From positions 248,001-312,000 of the forward strand of contig NZ_QVLS01000006.1 in assembly GCF_003417535.1 (NCBI RefSeq): 64,000 nucleotides of DNA, written 5' to 3'. Numbering within the stretch: the stretch's first letter is position 1; the number at the start of each line of letters is the position of its first letter. The notes below the pieces were generated by a model. That model saw only the letters and a list, made by a program, of their open reading frames with translations. It was not told where the DNA came from and did no database searches. Positions 1-10,783 of the stretch are shown in pieces. A program made the translations under genes and the position numbers. The DNA comes from Hydrogenophaga borbori (lineage in GTDB: Bacteria; Pseudomonadota; Gammaproteobacteria; Burkholderiales; Burkholderiaceae_C).

Positions 1-1152
1 GGCGTCCAGGAAGGCGGGCAGCGCGTAGTTGCCGTCGTCCCAGTCCTCCGGGCCCTCCGGCACCTGGCGCGCGCGCTCCAGCAGCTCCACCAGCAGGTAC
101 AGCGCGCAGCCGGCCAGGGTGGAGCTGGCCAGGTAGAACAGCGCCCCGCTGCTGAGCGCGGGCGCGTCGAAGCCGATGGCCGCGACCAAGGTGCCGGAGG
201 ACGCGATCACGCTGAATCCGGCCAGCCGGTTGAGCTGCTGCGAGGCCAGCATGCCGATGGCGCCGAAGGCCAGGGTGGCCAGGCCGCCCCAGATCAGCAC
301 CGTGCCGCCAAAGCCGGCCGAGCTGCCGGCGTCGGCGGGGAAGCACAGCGTCCACAGCCGCAGCACGGCGTACACGCCCACCTTGGTGAGGATGGCGAAC
401 ACCGCGGCCGCCGGCGCGCTGGCCGCGCCGTAGGCCGGCGGCAGCCAGAAGTTGAGCGGCCACAGCGCGGCCTTGGCCAGGAAGGCGATGGCCAGGATGG
501 CCGCGCCCGCGTGTAGCAGGCCGCGGTCGCGATCGGCCACCAGGCTGAGCTTGTCGGCGATGTCGGCCATGTTCAGCGTGCCCGTGACGCCATACAGCAA
601 GGCCACGCCGATGAGGAACAGCAGCGAGGCGAACAGGTTGATGGCGATGTAGTGCAGGCCGGCGCGCACGCGCGCGATGCCGCCGCCGTGCAGCAGCAGG
701 CCGTAGCTGGCGGCCAGCAGCACCTCGAAGAACACGAACAGGTTGAACAGGTCGCCCGTGAGGAAGGCGCCGTACAGGCCCATCAGCTGCAGCTGGAACA
801 GCACGTGGAAGTACACGCCCGCGTGCTGCCAGCGCGCCAGGGCATAGAGCAGCGCGGCCAGGCCCACCGCCCCCGCCAGCACCGCCATGAAGGCGGCCAG
901 CGGGTCGGCCACCAGCACGATGCCGAAAGGCACCGGCCAGTTGCCCGGCAGATAGACGCCAAAGGCGGCCGGGCCGCCGGCCTGCACGCGCAGCAGCAGC
1001 CAGATCGCCAGCGCCAGGCCCAGCGCGGTGGAGGCGGTGTTGATCGCGGCCTTGGTGCGCCGGCGGCCCTCGCCCAGCATGAGCATGAGCGCGGCCGTGC
1101 CCAGCGGCAGCAACACGGGCGCCACCAGCAGGTGTTCGGTGGCGGCGATCAT
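1..1152 (-). CDS. mnhD: Mrp antiporter subunit D, cluster 1 (partial)
   Basis: Proton-conducting membrane subunit of a multi-subunit Na+(K+)/H+ antiporter, homologous to NADH dehydrogenase subunits ND2/ND4/ND5. The visible 384 residues show many hydrophobic helices and family motifs: LYGAFLTGDLFNLFVFFE near residue 130, TGTLNMAD, and the helix around KAALWPLNFWLPPAYGAASAP. The C-terminal part lies outside the window. The start ATG (1152) overlaps the stop of the 21-codon mini-cistron at 1149-1214 as ATGA. The usual direct mnhC-mnhD overlap is therefore replaced by that element. Translation probably depends on re-initiation after the mini-cistron. Confident family call. Confidence 0.93.
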   Translation of the reverse strand, partial: MIAATEHLLVAPVLLPLGTAALMLMLGEGRRRTKAAINTASTALGLALAIWLLLRVQAGGPAAFGVYLPGNWPVPFGIVLVADPLAAFMAVLAGAVGLAALLYALARWQHAGVYFHVLFQLQLMGLYGAFLTGDLFNLFVFFEVLLAASYGLLLHGGGIARVRAGLHYIAINLFASLLFLIGVALLYGVTGTLNMADIADKLSLVADRDRGLLHAGAAILAIAFLAKAALWPLNFWLPPAYGAASAPAAAVFAILTKVGVYAVLRLWTLCFPADAGSSAGFGGTVLIWGGLATLAFGAIGMLASQQLNRLAGFSVIASSGTLVAAIGFDAPALSSGALFYLASSTLAGCALYLLVELLERARQVPEGPEDWDDGNYALPAFLDA

Positions 1153-1214
1153 CGGATCACCCCCGCGCGGCGCATTGCGGTGCGCCCCCCTTCGAGCGGT
1201 CGTGCGGCGTTCAT
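1149..1214 (-). CDS. Mini-cistron copy A (21 codons) before mnhD
   Basis: Short open frame of 21 codons, peptide MNAARPLEGGRTAMRRAGVIR then stop. Its ATG overlaps the mnhC stop (ATGA at 1214-1211) and its own TGA overlaps the mnhD ATG (ATGA at 1152-1149), so it is coupled at both ends. Its 3' half, CCGCAATGCGCCGCGCGGGG then GT, aligns with copies at 32584, 52545 and 58688. No known domain. This is the most diverged of the four copies in the Shine-Dalgarno part (GGGGGT rather than GGAGGT). It may be a coding leader or just the vehicle for a conserved ribosome-binding block. Confidence 0.6.
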   Translation of the reverse strand: MNAARPLEGGRTAMRRAGVIR

Positions 1215-1555
1215 GGGCCCTCCTCCCGGCCATCGACGTGGTCGCCGCCGGACAGGCCGCGCAGCGCCAGCAGCACCACCAGGAACAGCGCCGTGGTGGC
1301 GAAGCCGATGACGATGGCCGTCAACACCAGCGACTGCGGCAGCGGGTCGGTGTAGTGCTGCAGGTCGGCCGGCAGGCCGGGGCGCACGATGGGTTCGGCG
1401 TCCACCGACAGGCTGCCCACGCTGAAGATGAACAGGTTGACGGCGTACGACAGCAGCGACAGGCCGATCAGCACCTGAAAGGTGCGCGGCCGCAGCACCA
1501 GCCAGACGCCCGCGCCGGCCATCACGCCAATGGCGATCGAGACGATCAGTTCCAT
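1211..1555 (-). CDS. mnhC: Mrp antiporter subunit C, cluster 1
   Basis: Small NuoK-like membrane subunit (114 aa) of the antiporter complex. Three hydrophobic helices are visible, with the family core RTFQVLIGLSLLSYAVNLFIF near residues 24-45 and DPLPQSLVLTAIVIGFA near 70-87, the standard MnhC/NuoK signature. Its ATG overlaps the stop of the fused mnhAB gene (TGATG). Its stop overlaps the ATG of mini-cistron A. Length and order A-C-D are normal for the family. Part of the same transcript as mnhAB and mnhD. Confidence 0.95.
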   Translation of the reverse strand: MELIVSIAIGVMAGAGVWLVLRPRTFQVLIGLSLLSYAVNLFIFSVGSLSVDAEPIVRPGLPADLQHYTDPLPQSLVLTAIVIGFATTALFLVVLLALRGLSGGDHVDGREEGP

Positions 1556-4476
1556 CAGGGGGCTCCTTTCTCTTGCGCCTGCCCGGCGTCGTCGTCTTCC
1601 TGCGCCGCCTGCTGGCGGCGCGCGCGCAGCGACTGGTGGGCGATGGCCGTGAGCAGCAGCAGCGTGGAGCCCACCACCACCGTGAACACGCCGAGGTCGA
1701 ACAGCGCCGCGCTGGGAACGTGCACCTCGCCCACCAGCGGCCAGGTCAGGTGCGCGGTGTGCGTGGTGAGGAAGGGGTAGCCCAGCGCCAGCGAGCCCAG
1801 GCCGGTGGCCAGTGCCACGGCCAGGCCGAAGGCGATCCAGCGCGGCGGCACCAGGCGCATGCGGTCTTCCACCCAGCGCGTGCCGCTCACCATGTACTGC
1901 GCGATGAAGGCGATGGCCACCACCAGGCCGGCGACGAAGCCGCCGCCCGGCTCGTTGTGGCCGCGCATGAAGAGGTGAAAGGCGAACACCGCGGCCACCG
2001 GCAGCAGCAGGCGCACCAGCACGGCGGGCACCTCCAGGTAGCGCTGCGGCGTGTCGCCGTCCTCGCGCGTGACCAGGTCGCTTTCGATGTGCTGCGGCAC
2101 CGCGCGCTGCTGCGCGGGGCGGTCGATCACCTCCACCGGCGGGCGGAAGCGCCGCAGCAGCGCGTACACGGTGATGCCCACGATCCCCAGCACCGTGATC
2201 TCGCCCAGCGTATCGAAGGCCCGGAAGTCCACCAGCATCACGTTGACGACGTTGGTGCCGCCGCCCTGCGGCAGCGCGTTGTCGATGAAGAAGGGCGAGA
2301 TCGACATCGGCGCGGTGCGCGTGAGCATGGCGTAGGACAGAACGGCCAGGCCGGCGCCGATCAGCACCGCCACCACCAGGTCGCGGCGGCGGCGCCAGAA
2401 GGTGCGCCGCAGGTAGAGCGGGTCGTCTTCCTGCACGCGTTTGGGCATCCAGCGCAGGCCCAGCAGGAACAGCACCGTGGTCACCACCTCGACCGCGAGC
2501 TGGGTGAGCGCCAGGTCGGGCGCCGAGAACCAGGCGAAGGTGATGCACAGGCACAGGCCGACGACGCTGAGCATGATCAACGCCGCCAGGCGGTGGAACT
2601 TGGCCTGCCACGCGGCGCCGACGGCGCAGGTCACGCCGATCGCCCACAGCAGCACGAAGCCGGGCGTGGCCGGGATGCGCGGGCGGTCGCCCCAGCTCAG
2701 CGGCACCACCAGGGCCGAGCCCAGGCCGGCGAGGCCGGCGATCAGCACCATCCAGAACAGCTGCGGCTGCAGCCGCTGCGTGCCCAGCAGGCGCTGCAGC
2801 CAACGCGCCAGCCGGGTCAGCCCGGTCAGGGCGCTGTCGAACACGGCGCGCCCGTCCAGCCCCAGCAGGCCCGGTGCGCGGATGCTGTCGCGCCGCTTCA
2901 GCCACTGGCCGAACAGCAGGTAGGCCACCACGCCGCCGCCGGTGGCGATCAGGCTCATCACCAGCGGCGTGTTGAAGCCATGCCAGACCGCCAGGCTGTA
3001 CGCCGGCAGGTCGCCGCCCACCACCGGCGTGGCGGCCATGGCCAGCAGCGGCCCCACGGACCAGGCCGGCAGCGTGCCCACCACGATGCAGGCCAGCACC
3101 AGCAGCTCCACCGGCACGCGCATCCAGTGCACGGGCTCGTGCGGCTGGCGCGGGCAGTCGGGCGGCGCGCCGAAGAACACGTCGTGCGCGAAGCGCAGCG
3201 AATACACCACCGCGAACACGCCGGCCAGCGTGGCCAGCGCGGGCAGGCCATATTCGATGACCGGGCTGGCGCTCACGAACACCGTCTCGGCGAAGAACAT
3301 TTCCTTGGAGAGAAAGCCGTTGAGCAGCGGCACGCCCGCCATGGCCGCGCAGGCCACGATGGCCAGGGTGCCGGTGATGGGCATGGAGCGGAACAGGCCG
3401 TCCAGGCGGCGCATGTCGCGCGTGCCGGTCTCGTGGTCGATGATGCCCACCGACATGAACAGCGAGGCTTTGAAGGTCGCGTGGTTCATCATGTGGAAGA
3501 CCGCCGCCACCGCGGCCAGCGGGCTGTTGAGACCCAGCAGCAGCGTGATCAGGCCCAGGTGGCTGATGGTGGAATAGGCCAGCAGGCCCTTGAGGTCGTT
3601 CTGGAACATGGCCGCGTAGGCGCCCAGCAGCAGCGTGGCCAGGCCCGCGCCGCCAACAATCCAGAACCACTCCGGCGTGCCCGCCAGCGCCGGCCACAGC
3701 CGCGCCAGCAGGAAGACGCCGGCCTTGACCATGGTGGCCGAGTGCAGGTAGGCCGACACCGGCGTGGGCGCGGCCATGGCGTGCGGCAGCCAGAAATGGA
3801 AGGGGAACTGCGCGCTCTTGGTGAGCGCGCCCAGCAGGACGAGCACCAGCGCCAGCGTGTACAGCGGGTGCTCGCGGATGCGCTCGCCGGCCGCCAGCAC
3901 CACCTCCAGCTCCAGGCTGCCCACGATGTGGCCCAGCAGCAGCACGCCCGCCAGCAGCGCCAGCCCGCCGGTGGCCGTGACGGTGAAGGCCATGCGTGCG
4001 CCGCGCCGCGCGTCCTTGCGGTGCGTCCAGTAGCCGATCAGCAGGAAGGAGAAGACGCTGGTGAGCTCCCAGAACACCACCAGCTGCACCAGGTTGCCCG
4101 AGAGCACCACGCCCAGCATGGCGCCCATGAAGCCCAGCAGCAGCGAATAGAAGCGCGCCGCCGGGTCTTCGGCCGAGAGGTAGTAGCGCGCGTAGACGAT
4201 GACCAGCAGGCCCATGGCGCTGACCAGCATGGCGAACATCCAGGCGAAGCCGTCGATGCGCACGATGAGGTCGATGCCCAGGGCGGGCAGCCAGCTCAAT
4301 CGCTCGATCAGCACGGCGCCGTCGCGCACCTCGGGGTAGATCAGGACCAGCGGGATGGCCACCCCCAGGGCCACCAGCGCTGCCCAGGACGATTCGAGGT
4401 TGCGTGCGTTCGTCGGCAGCAGCGCCGCGACCACGCAGCCCACGAAGGGCAATATCAGCAGGAAAAACAAGGACAT
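1555..4476 (-). CDS. mnhA: Mrp antiporter fused subunit A-B, cluster 1
   Basis: Largest subunit (973 aa) of the cluster 1 cation/proton antiporter. The first about 800 residues are the ND5-like MnhA subunit, with the conserved [44 protein letters not shown] and [16 protein letters not shown] motifs. The last about 150 residues are a complete MnhB domain (HLFMRGHNEPGGGFVAGLVVA). Such A-B fusion is known from PhaA-type systems, whereas the paralogue at 11460-13784 keeps A and B separate. Starts 64 bp downstream of the response regulator stop, so it could be co-transcribed or have its own promoter. No clear GG-N10-GC sigma54 site was seen in that gap. Confidence 0.95.
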   Translation of the reverse strand: MSLFFLLILPFVGCVVAALLPTNARNLESSWAALVALGVAIPLVLIYPEVRDGAVLIERLSWLPALGIDLIVRIDGFAWMFAMLVSAMGLLVIVYARYYLSAEDPAARFYSLLLGFMGAMLGVVLSGNLVQLVVFWELTSVFSFLLIGYWTHRKDARRGARMAFTVTATGGLALLAGVLLLGHIVGSLELEVVLAAGERIREHPLYTLALVLVLLGALTKSAQFPFHFWLPHAMAAPTPVSAYLHSATMVKAGVFLLARLWPALAGTPEWFWIVGGAGLATLLLGAYAAMFQNDLKGLLAYSTISHLGLITLLLGLNSPLAAVAAVFHMMNHATFKASLFMSVGIIDHETGTRDMRRLDGLFRSMPITGTLAIVACAAMAGVPLLNGFLSKEMFFAETVFVSASPVIEYGLPALATLAGVFAVVYSLRFAHDVFFGAPPDCPRQPHEPVHWMRVPVELLVLACIVVGTLPAWSVGPLLAMAATPVVGGDLPAYSLAVWHGFNTPLVMSLIATGGGVVAYLLFGQWLKRRDSIRAPGLLGLDGRAVFDSALTGLTRLARWLQRLLGTQRLQPQLFWMVLIAGLAGLGSALVVPLSWGDRPRIPATPGFVLLWAIGVTCAVGAAWQAKFHRLAALIMLSVVGLCLCITFAWFSAPDLALTQLAVEVVTTVLFLLGLRWMPKRVQEDDPLYLRRTFWRRRRDLVVAVLIGAGLAVLSYAMLTRTAPMSISPFFIDNALPQGGGTNVVNVMLVDFRAFDTLGEITVLGIVGITVYALLRRFRPPVEVIDRPAQQRAVPQHIESDLVTREDGDTPQRYLEVPAVLVRLLLPVAAVFAFHLFMRGHNEPGGGFVAGLVVAIAFIAQYMVSGTRWVEDRMRLVPPRWIAFGLAVALATGLGSLALGYPFLTTHTAHLTWPLVGEVHVPSAALFDLGVFTVVVGSTLLLLTAIAHQSLRARRQQAAQEDDDAGQAQEKGAP

Positions 4477-4540
4477 GGCCCAAGTCTAGGGGACGCCCGC
4501 GGCCCTCACGCGAAAAAACCGGGCGCGCGTTTCCCCTGTG

Positions 4541-5871
<1,331 letters not shown>

Positions 5872-5875
<4 letters not shown>

Positions 5876-7338
5876 GGCGCGGGCGGTGGGTCGGCGGGGC
5901 CGCCGCCGTCGAACGGCAGCTCGAGCGTGATGCGCGTGCCCCGGCCCGAGTGTGCCTGCACCGCCACGCGCCCACGCAGGCGCTGCACCAGGCGCACCAC
6001 CACGGCCACGCCCAGGCCGGCGCCCGGCGCGGGGGCCTCGCCCCGCTCCAGGCTGGCGGCCAGCGGCCCCGGCAGGCCCGCGCCCTCGTCGGCCACCTCC
6101 AGCCACAGGTGGTCCTCGCGCGGCTCGCAGCGCAGCGTCACGCGCGCGCCCTGGGCCGAGGCCTGGATGGCGTTGAGCAGCAGGTTCAGCAGCACCTGGC
6201 GCACCTCGCCGCCGGCCAGCGGCACGGCCTCGCTCAAACGGGATTCGAGCACCAGCGCCACGCCCGCGCGGCGCGCCTGCGGCGCCAGCAGGCGCTGCAC
6301 GTCCTGCAGGTCGCGCGGGTCGAAGGCGGGCTCCTTGGCGCTGGGGCGGTGCGTGGCCAGGGTGGCGTCGACCACGCCGCCGATCGCGCGCAGGCCGCGT
6401 TCCATGAAGTCCAGCGCCTCGGCGCGCGCCGCGGGGCGGTCGCCGAAGCGGCGCAGCGTGTCGACGGCGGTGAGCACGCCGGCCAGCGGGTTGCGCACCT
6501 CGTGCGCCAGCGTGGCCGACAGGCGGCCCAGCACGGCCTCGCGCTCCTGCTCGGCCAGGCGCGCGATCAGGGCCTCGCGCTCGCGCGCGGCGCCGGCCAT
6601 GCGGTTGTAGGCGCGCAGCAGCCGCGCGTTCTCGCCGTCGTGGGGCGGGATGAGCGTCTCGGCCACTGGCTCGGGCCCGGCCTCGCCGGTGCGCTGCAGG
6701 TGGCGCGTGAGCAGGTCCAGCGGGCGCTGCAGCCGGCGCATCACCAACACACCCAGCAGCGCGCAGACCGTGCCCAGGCCCAGGTTGAACACCACCACGC
6801 GCCACCACAGGCGCTGGCGCTCGGCCACGTAGTCGGCCAGGTCCAGGTTGGCCACGACGGTGAGCGCGCCCGCGCGTTCGCCGGCCAACAGGCGGTCGTC
6901 GCTGAGCGGGCGCCACACCCAGTAGCTGCCGTCGTTCGTATCGATCTTGTCGCCGCGTGTGTCCTCGGCGATGGCCTTGGGCAGCGGCGCCTCGGGCAGG
7001 CCCACGCGGTCGGCGCGCGCCAGGATGCGGCCGTCCGTGTCGAGCAGAAACAGGTGCCGGTCCACCAGGCCCTGGTGCATGCGCAGGGCTTCGTCGAGTG
7101 CGCGCTGGATGCCGGGTGCGTCGTTGGCGATCACCGGCGGCAGCAGCGCGGCGGCCAGGCCGTCGAGGTAGATCTGTCCGGTGCGCTCGATCTGGCGCTC
7201 CACCTGGCGCAGCAGGCCCTGCATGGCGATCTGCGTGGTGCCCAGCGCCGTGACCAGGATGACGGCGACGACCGCGAGGGACAGGCGCGCGGTCATGGGC
7301 AAGCGGTGGATCCAGCGGGTCATGGGCGATCGGGGCAT
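5872..7338 (-). CDS. Membrane sensor histidine kinase
   Basis: Sensor kinase of 488 aa. TM1 spans about residues 17-38, a periplasmic sensor of about 140 residues follows, and TM2 is at about 178-200. A HAMP-like linker leads to a HisKA domain with LAHEVRNPLAG (phosphorylated H279) and a C-terminal HATPase_c domain with an N box (LLNLLLNAIQAS) and glycine boxes (DEGAGLPG, GAGLGVAVV). The sensor region carries LFLLDTDGRILARAD, reminiscent of a Cache/dCACHE-like fold. Partner of the regulator encoded immediately downstream. Several ATGs are close together; 7338 is the longest. The stimulus is unknown. Confidence 0.93.
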
Positions 7339-7363
7339 GGAGCCCCCGATCGTAGGCCCGCGC

Positions 7364-8176
7364 TCAGCGCAGCACGCGCGGCGGCCGCAGGCCCGCCAGG
7401 TCCAGGCGGCTGGCCACGTCCACGCGCAGGTCCAGCACGCCCTGGTCGAACCAGCCCTCGGCGGCCACCGCGAGCACGGTGGCGTCGTCGCAGCAGGCGC
7501 GCAGCACGGTGTGCGGGCGGCCCTCTTCCAGCCGCGCCGACCAGGCCAGGCCGCTGGCGCGGGCGGCGGATTCGAAGCGCTCGATCACGTCGGCCGCCGC
7601 GTGGCGGGCCTGGGCGATGCGGTGCTCGCGCAGGCGCTGCGCGTGCCAGCCCGCGCCGATCGGCACCGGCCCCACGTTCTGCAGGCGCGGCAGGTCGATC
7701 ACCGCCACGCCGCACAGCTCGGCGCCGTGGCGCCGCGCCAGCGCCACCGACTGCGCGATGGCGGCGTCGACGTGCGGCCCGGCGGCCAGCGCCAGCACCA
7801 CGCGCCGGACCGGCGCCGCGTCCGCGGGACCCTGCTCGTCCAGGCCGCCGCGCGGCAACACGCCGCGCAGCGCGTCCTCGCGCGTGCCGCGCCACAAGGG
7901 CACGCCGCTCACATAGCCCGCGCGGCCGATGAGGTGGCCCGCCACCGGCGTGGTGAGCAGCAGGAACAGCACCGCCAGCGCGGCCTTGACCCAGGTCGCC
8001 GTGTCGCCGTGCAGCGCCGCCACGCCCAGCAGCACCAGCCCGCTGCCGGCCACGCCGGCCTTGGTGGCCGCGTGCATGCGCATGAAGAAGTCGGGCAGGC
8101 GCAGCACGCCCAGCGCCGCGAGCAGGCACAGCAGCGCGCCGCCCAGCAGCAGCGCCGATCCGATCCACCCGCTCAT
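7364..8176 (-). CDS. mnhG: Mrp antiporter subunit G with C-terminal Usp-like domain, cluster 2
   Basis: Residues 1-95 are a normal MnhG subunit with three helices and the motif LGVLRLPDFFMRMHAATKAG. The family usually ends at about 110-120 residues, but this protein continues to 270. Residues about 122-262 begin VRRVVLALAAGPHVDAAIAQ and continue with a RRHGAELCGVAVIDLP strand, a pattern typical of universal-stress (UspA) domains. The tail would be cytoplasmic if the G subunit has standard topology. Last gene of cluster 2, starting by ATGA overlap with mnhF. The usual Usp nucleotide loop (G-2x-G-9x-G-S/T) is not evident, so ATP binding is doubtful. Confidence 0.85.
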   Translation of the reverse strand: MSGWIGSALLLGGALLCLLAALGVLRLPDFFMRMHAATKAGVAGSGLVLLGVAALHGDTATWVKAALAVLFLLLTTPVAGHLIGRAGYVSGVPLWRGTREDALRGVLPRGGLDEQGPADAAPVRRVVLALAAGPHVDAAIAQSVALARRHGAELCGVAVIDLPRLQNVGPVPIGAGWHAQRLREHRIAQARHAAADVIERFESAARASGLAWSARLEEGRPHTVLRACCDDATVLAVAAEGWFDQGVLDLRVDVASRLDLAGLRPPRVLR

Positions 8177-8469
8177 GGCCGTTCCTCCTCGGTGGGCCGC
8201 GCGGCGCGCGCGATGAAGCCGGCGAAGGCCACGGTGGCCAGGAAGCCCACCAGCGCCACGCCCAGGGCGATGTCCACGAAGGCCGGCGCGTCCGCCACCA
8301 ATGCGGCCAGCCCGGCGGCGGCCACGCCGATCAGGCCCAGCATGTCCAGCGCGATCACGCGGTCGGCGGCGGCCGGTCCGCGCACGATGCGCACGCCCGC
8401 GGCCAATACCGCGCCCGCCAGCAGCAGCGCGCTGAGCGTCAGCACGCCATCGAACAGGGTGGGGTTCAT
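8173..8469 (-). CDS. mnhF: Mrp antiporter subunit F, cluster 2
   Basis: Small membrane subunit (98 aa) with three hydrophobic helices and the MnhF core RIVRGPAAADRVIALDMLG near residues 28-46, then a VDIALGVALVGFLATVAFA helix. It sits between mnhE and mnhG with 4-bp overlaps on both sides, the normal family order. No oddity in length. Confidence 0.93.
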   Translation of the reverse strand: MNPTLFDGVLTLSALLLAGAVLAAGVRIVRGPAAADRVIALDMLGLIGVAAAGLAALVADAPAFVDIALGVALVGFLATVAFAGFIARAARPTEEERP

Positions 8470-8798
8470 TCCAGACACTCCTTCACGCGGCGCTCGAAGC
8501 CGCTCTGGATTTGCGCGACCGTGTCGTCGCTCAGGTTCATGGCGTGCACGTAGAGCACGCCCCTGTCCTCGGACAGGTGCAGGCTGGTGGTGCCCGGCGT
8601 GAGCGTCACCAGGTTGGCCAGCAGCGCGATGGCGGTGTCGCCCTGCAGGCTCAGCGGCACGGCGACGATGCCGCTGCGCTGCACGCGCGAAGGCCGCAGC
8701 ACGGCGCGCAGCACCTCGTTCACCGACAGAGCGAGTTCGCGCGCGAACAGGCCGGACAGCACCAGCCAGGCGCGCGCGCGGCGCAGCAGAGGTTTCAT
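8466..8798 (-). CDS. mnhE: Mrp antiporter subunit E, short form, cluster 2
   Basis: MnhE-type subunit. The conserved C-terminal half is clear: ELALSVNEVLRAVLRPSRVQ, then IALLANLVTLTPGTTSLHL and LYVHAMNL. The protein has 110 aa whereas family members usually have about 150-170; the first hydrophobic hairpin is missing. The ATG at 8798 overlaps the mnhD stop (ATGA), so the short start is real rather than a mis-set start, and the upstream DNA is occupied by mnhD coding. Short forms occur in some proteobacterial Pha2-like systems, so function is probably kept. Confidence 0.88.
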   Translation of the reverse strand: MKPLLRRARAWLVLSGLFARELALSVNEVLRAVLRPSRVQRSGIVAVPLSLQGDTAIALLANLVTLTPGTTSLHLSEDRGVLYVHAMNLSDDTVAQIQSGFERRVKECLE

Positions 8799-10359
8799 GG
8801 GGCGGCTCCTTCGGGCAAGGGGGGCATGGGGGCCGGTGCGGGCGTGGCGGCGCCCAGCACGGCCTGGACATAGGCTTCGCGGCCCAGCATCTGCTCGGCC
8901 GCGCGCAGGGAGAAGTCCACGAAGGGCTCGGCCCACAGGCCGATCGTCAGCGTGATGGCGGTCAGCGCGGCGATGGGCAGCAGCATCACCGCGCGCGCCG
9001 CGCCGCGTGCGCGCCATTCGCCCGCGGCACGCATCGACAGCTCGCTCGGCGCCTTCCAGAAGGCCTCGTTCCAGATCTTGAGCATGGAGTACAGCGTGAT
9101 CGCGCCCACCACCAGCGCCACCGCGGCCAGCACCGCGTGACCAGCCTCCAGGCTGGAGCGGATGACCAGGAACTTGGCCCAGAAACCGGACAGCGGCGGC
9201 AGCCCCGCGAGCGACAGCGCGGGCACCACGAACAGCAGGGCCAGCAGCGGCGCGCTGCGGTGCAGGCCGCCGATGCGCCTGAGCTCGTACGAGCCGCCGG
9301 CCAGGCGGAGCGCGCCCGCGATCAGGAACAGGTTGGCCTTCACCACGATGTGGTGCAGCACATAGAGCACCGCGCCCGCGATGGCCAGCGGCGTGGCCAC
9401 GGCCAGGCCCACCAGCATGTAGCCGATCTGGCTGATGATGTGGAAGGACAGGATGCGCCGCACGTCGTAGTGCGCCGCCGCGCCCAGCACGCCCGTGACC
9501 ATGGTCAGCGCCGCCAGCGCGCCCACGATGGGGCCGATGAAGTCCAGCGTGCCGCCGAACACCAGCGTGAAGCAGCGCAGGATGGCGTACACGCCCACCT
9601 TGGTGAGCAGGGCCGCGAAGATCGCCACCACCGGCGCGCTGGCCGTGTGGTAGGCCGCCGGCAGCCAGAAGAACAGCGGGAACACCGCCGCCTTGGCGCC
9701 GAAGGCCAGCAGGAACAGCAGCGCCAGCGTGGCCACCAGGCCCTGGTTGCGCACCTCGGGCAGGGCCAGCGACAGGTCCGCCATGTTGAGCGTGCCCGTG
9801 AGTCCGTAGAGCAGGCCCACGCCCAGCAGGAACAGCGTGGTGACCAGCAGGTTGAGCACCACGTACTTCACGCCCGCGTCGAGCTGCGCGCGCGTGCCGC
9901 CCTGCACCAGCAGGCCGAAGGACGCGATCAGCATGATCTCGAACCAGACGTAGAGGTTGAAGATGTCGCCCGTGAGGAAGGCGCCGGTGACGCCCAGCAG
10001 CAGGCCGTGGTACAGCGGATGGAACCAGGCCCGCTCGCGTTCCTTGGCGCCGCTGGCCAGCGCGTAGACCGACACCGCCACGGCCATGAGGCCGGTGATG
10101 ACCACCATGGCGGCGGCGAAGCGGTCGGCCACGAAGCTGATGCCGAAGGGCGCGGCCCAGCTGCCGAACTGGGTGGCGAGCACGCGGCCGTCGAGCACGG
10201 CGCGCAGCAGCAGGCCGCTGGCGACCAAGAGGCCGGCGCTGCCGAGCAGGCTGATGGCGCGTTGCAACGCGGGCCTGGACTGCAGCAGGGCGCACAGGGC
10301 CAGCGTGGCCAGGGGGATGGCCACGGGCAGGGTGAGCAGCAGGTGGGGCGTCATCAGGC

Positions 10360-10363
<4 letters not shown>
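8795..10363 (-). CDS. mnhD: Mrp antiporter subunit D, cluster 2
   Basis: ND2/ND4-like proton-conducting subunit (522 aa), complete. Motifs include GVTGAFLTGDIFNLYVWFE, TGTLNMADLSLALPE, KAAVFPLFFWLPAAYHTASAPV and DVRRILSFHIISQIGYMLVG. It aligns over its length with the partial paralogue at 1-1152. Coupled to mnhC (ATGA at the start) and mnhE (ATGA at the end). The tail after about residue 490 is rich in Pro and Ala. A second in-frame ATG three codons downstream (10354) is an alternative start. Confidence 0.96.
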
Positions 10364-10722
<359 letters not shown>

Positions 10723-10783
10723 CTCGTGTTCTCGTTGTTCGCGGGCTTGATGAACCGGCGCGTGTCCACACGGTGGTGGGCTT

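Noticed and set aside
4477..4540. Sigma54 promoter for cluster 1 controlled by the adjacent regulator
   Set aside because: No GG-N10-GC pair with the TGGCAC/TTGC context could be found in this gap; regulation of cluster 1 by the NtrC-type protein remains inference.
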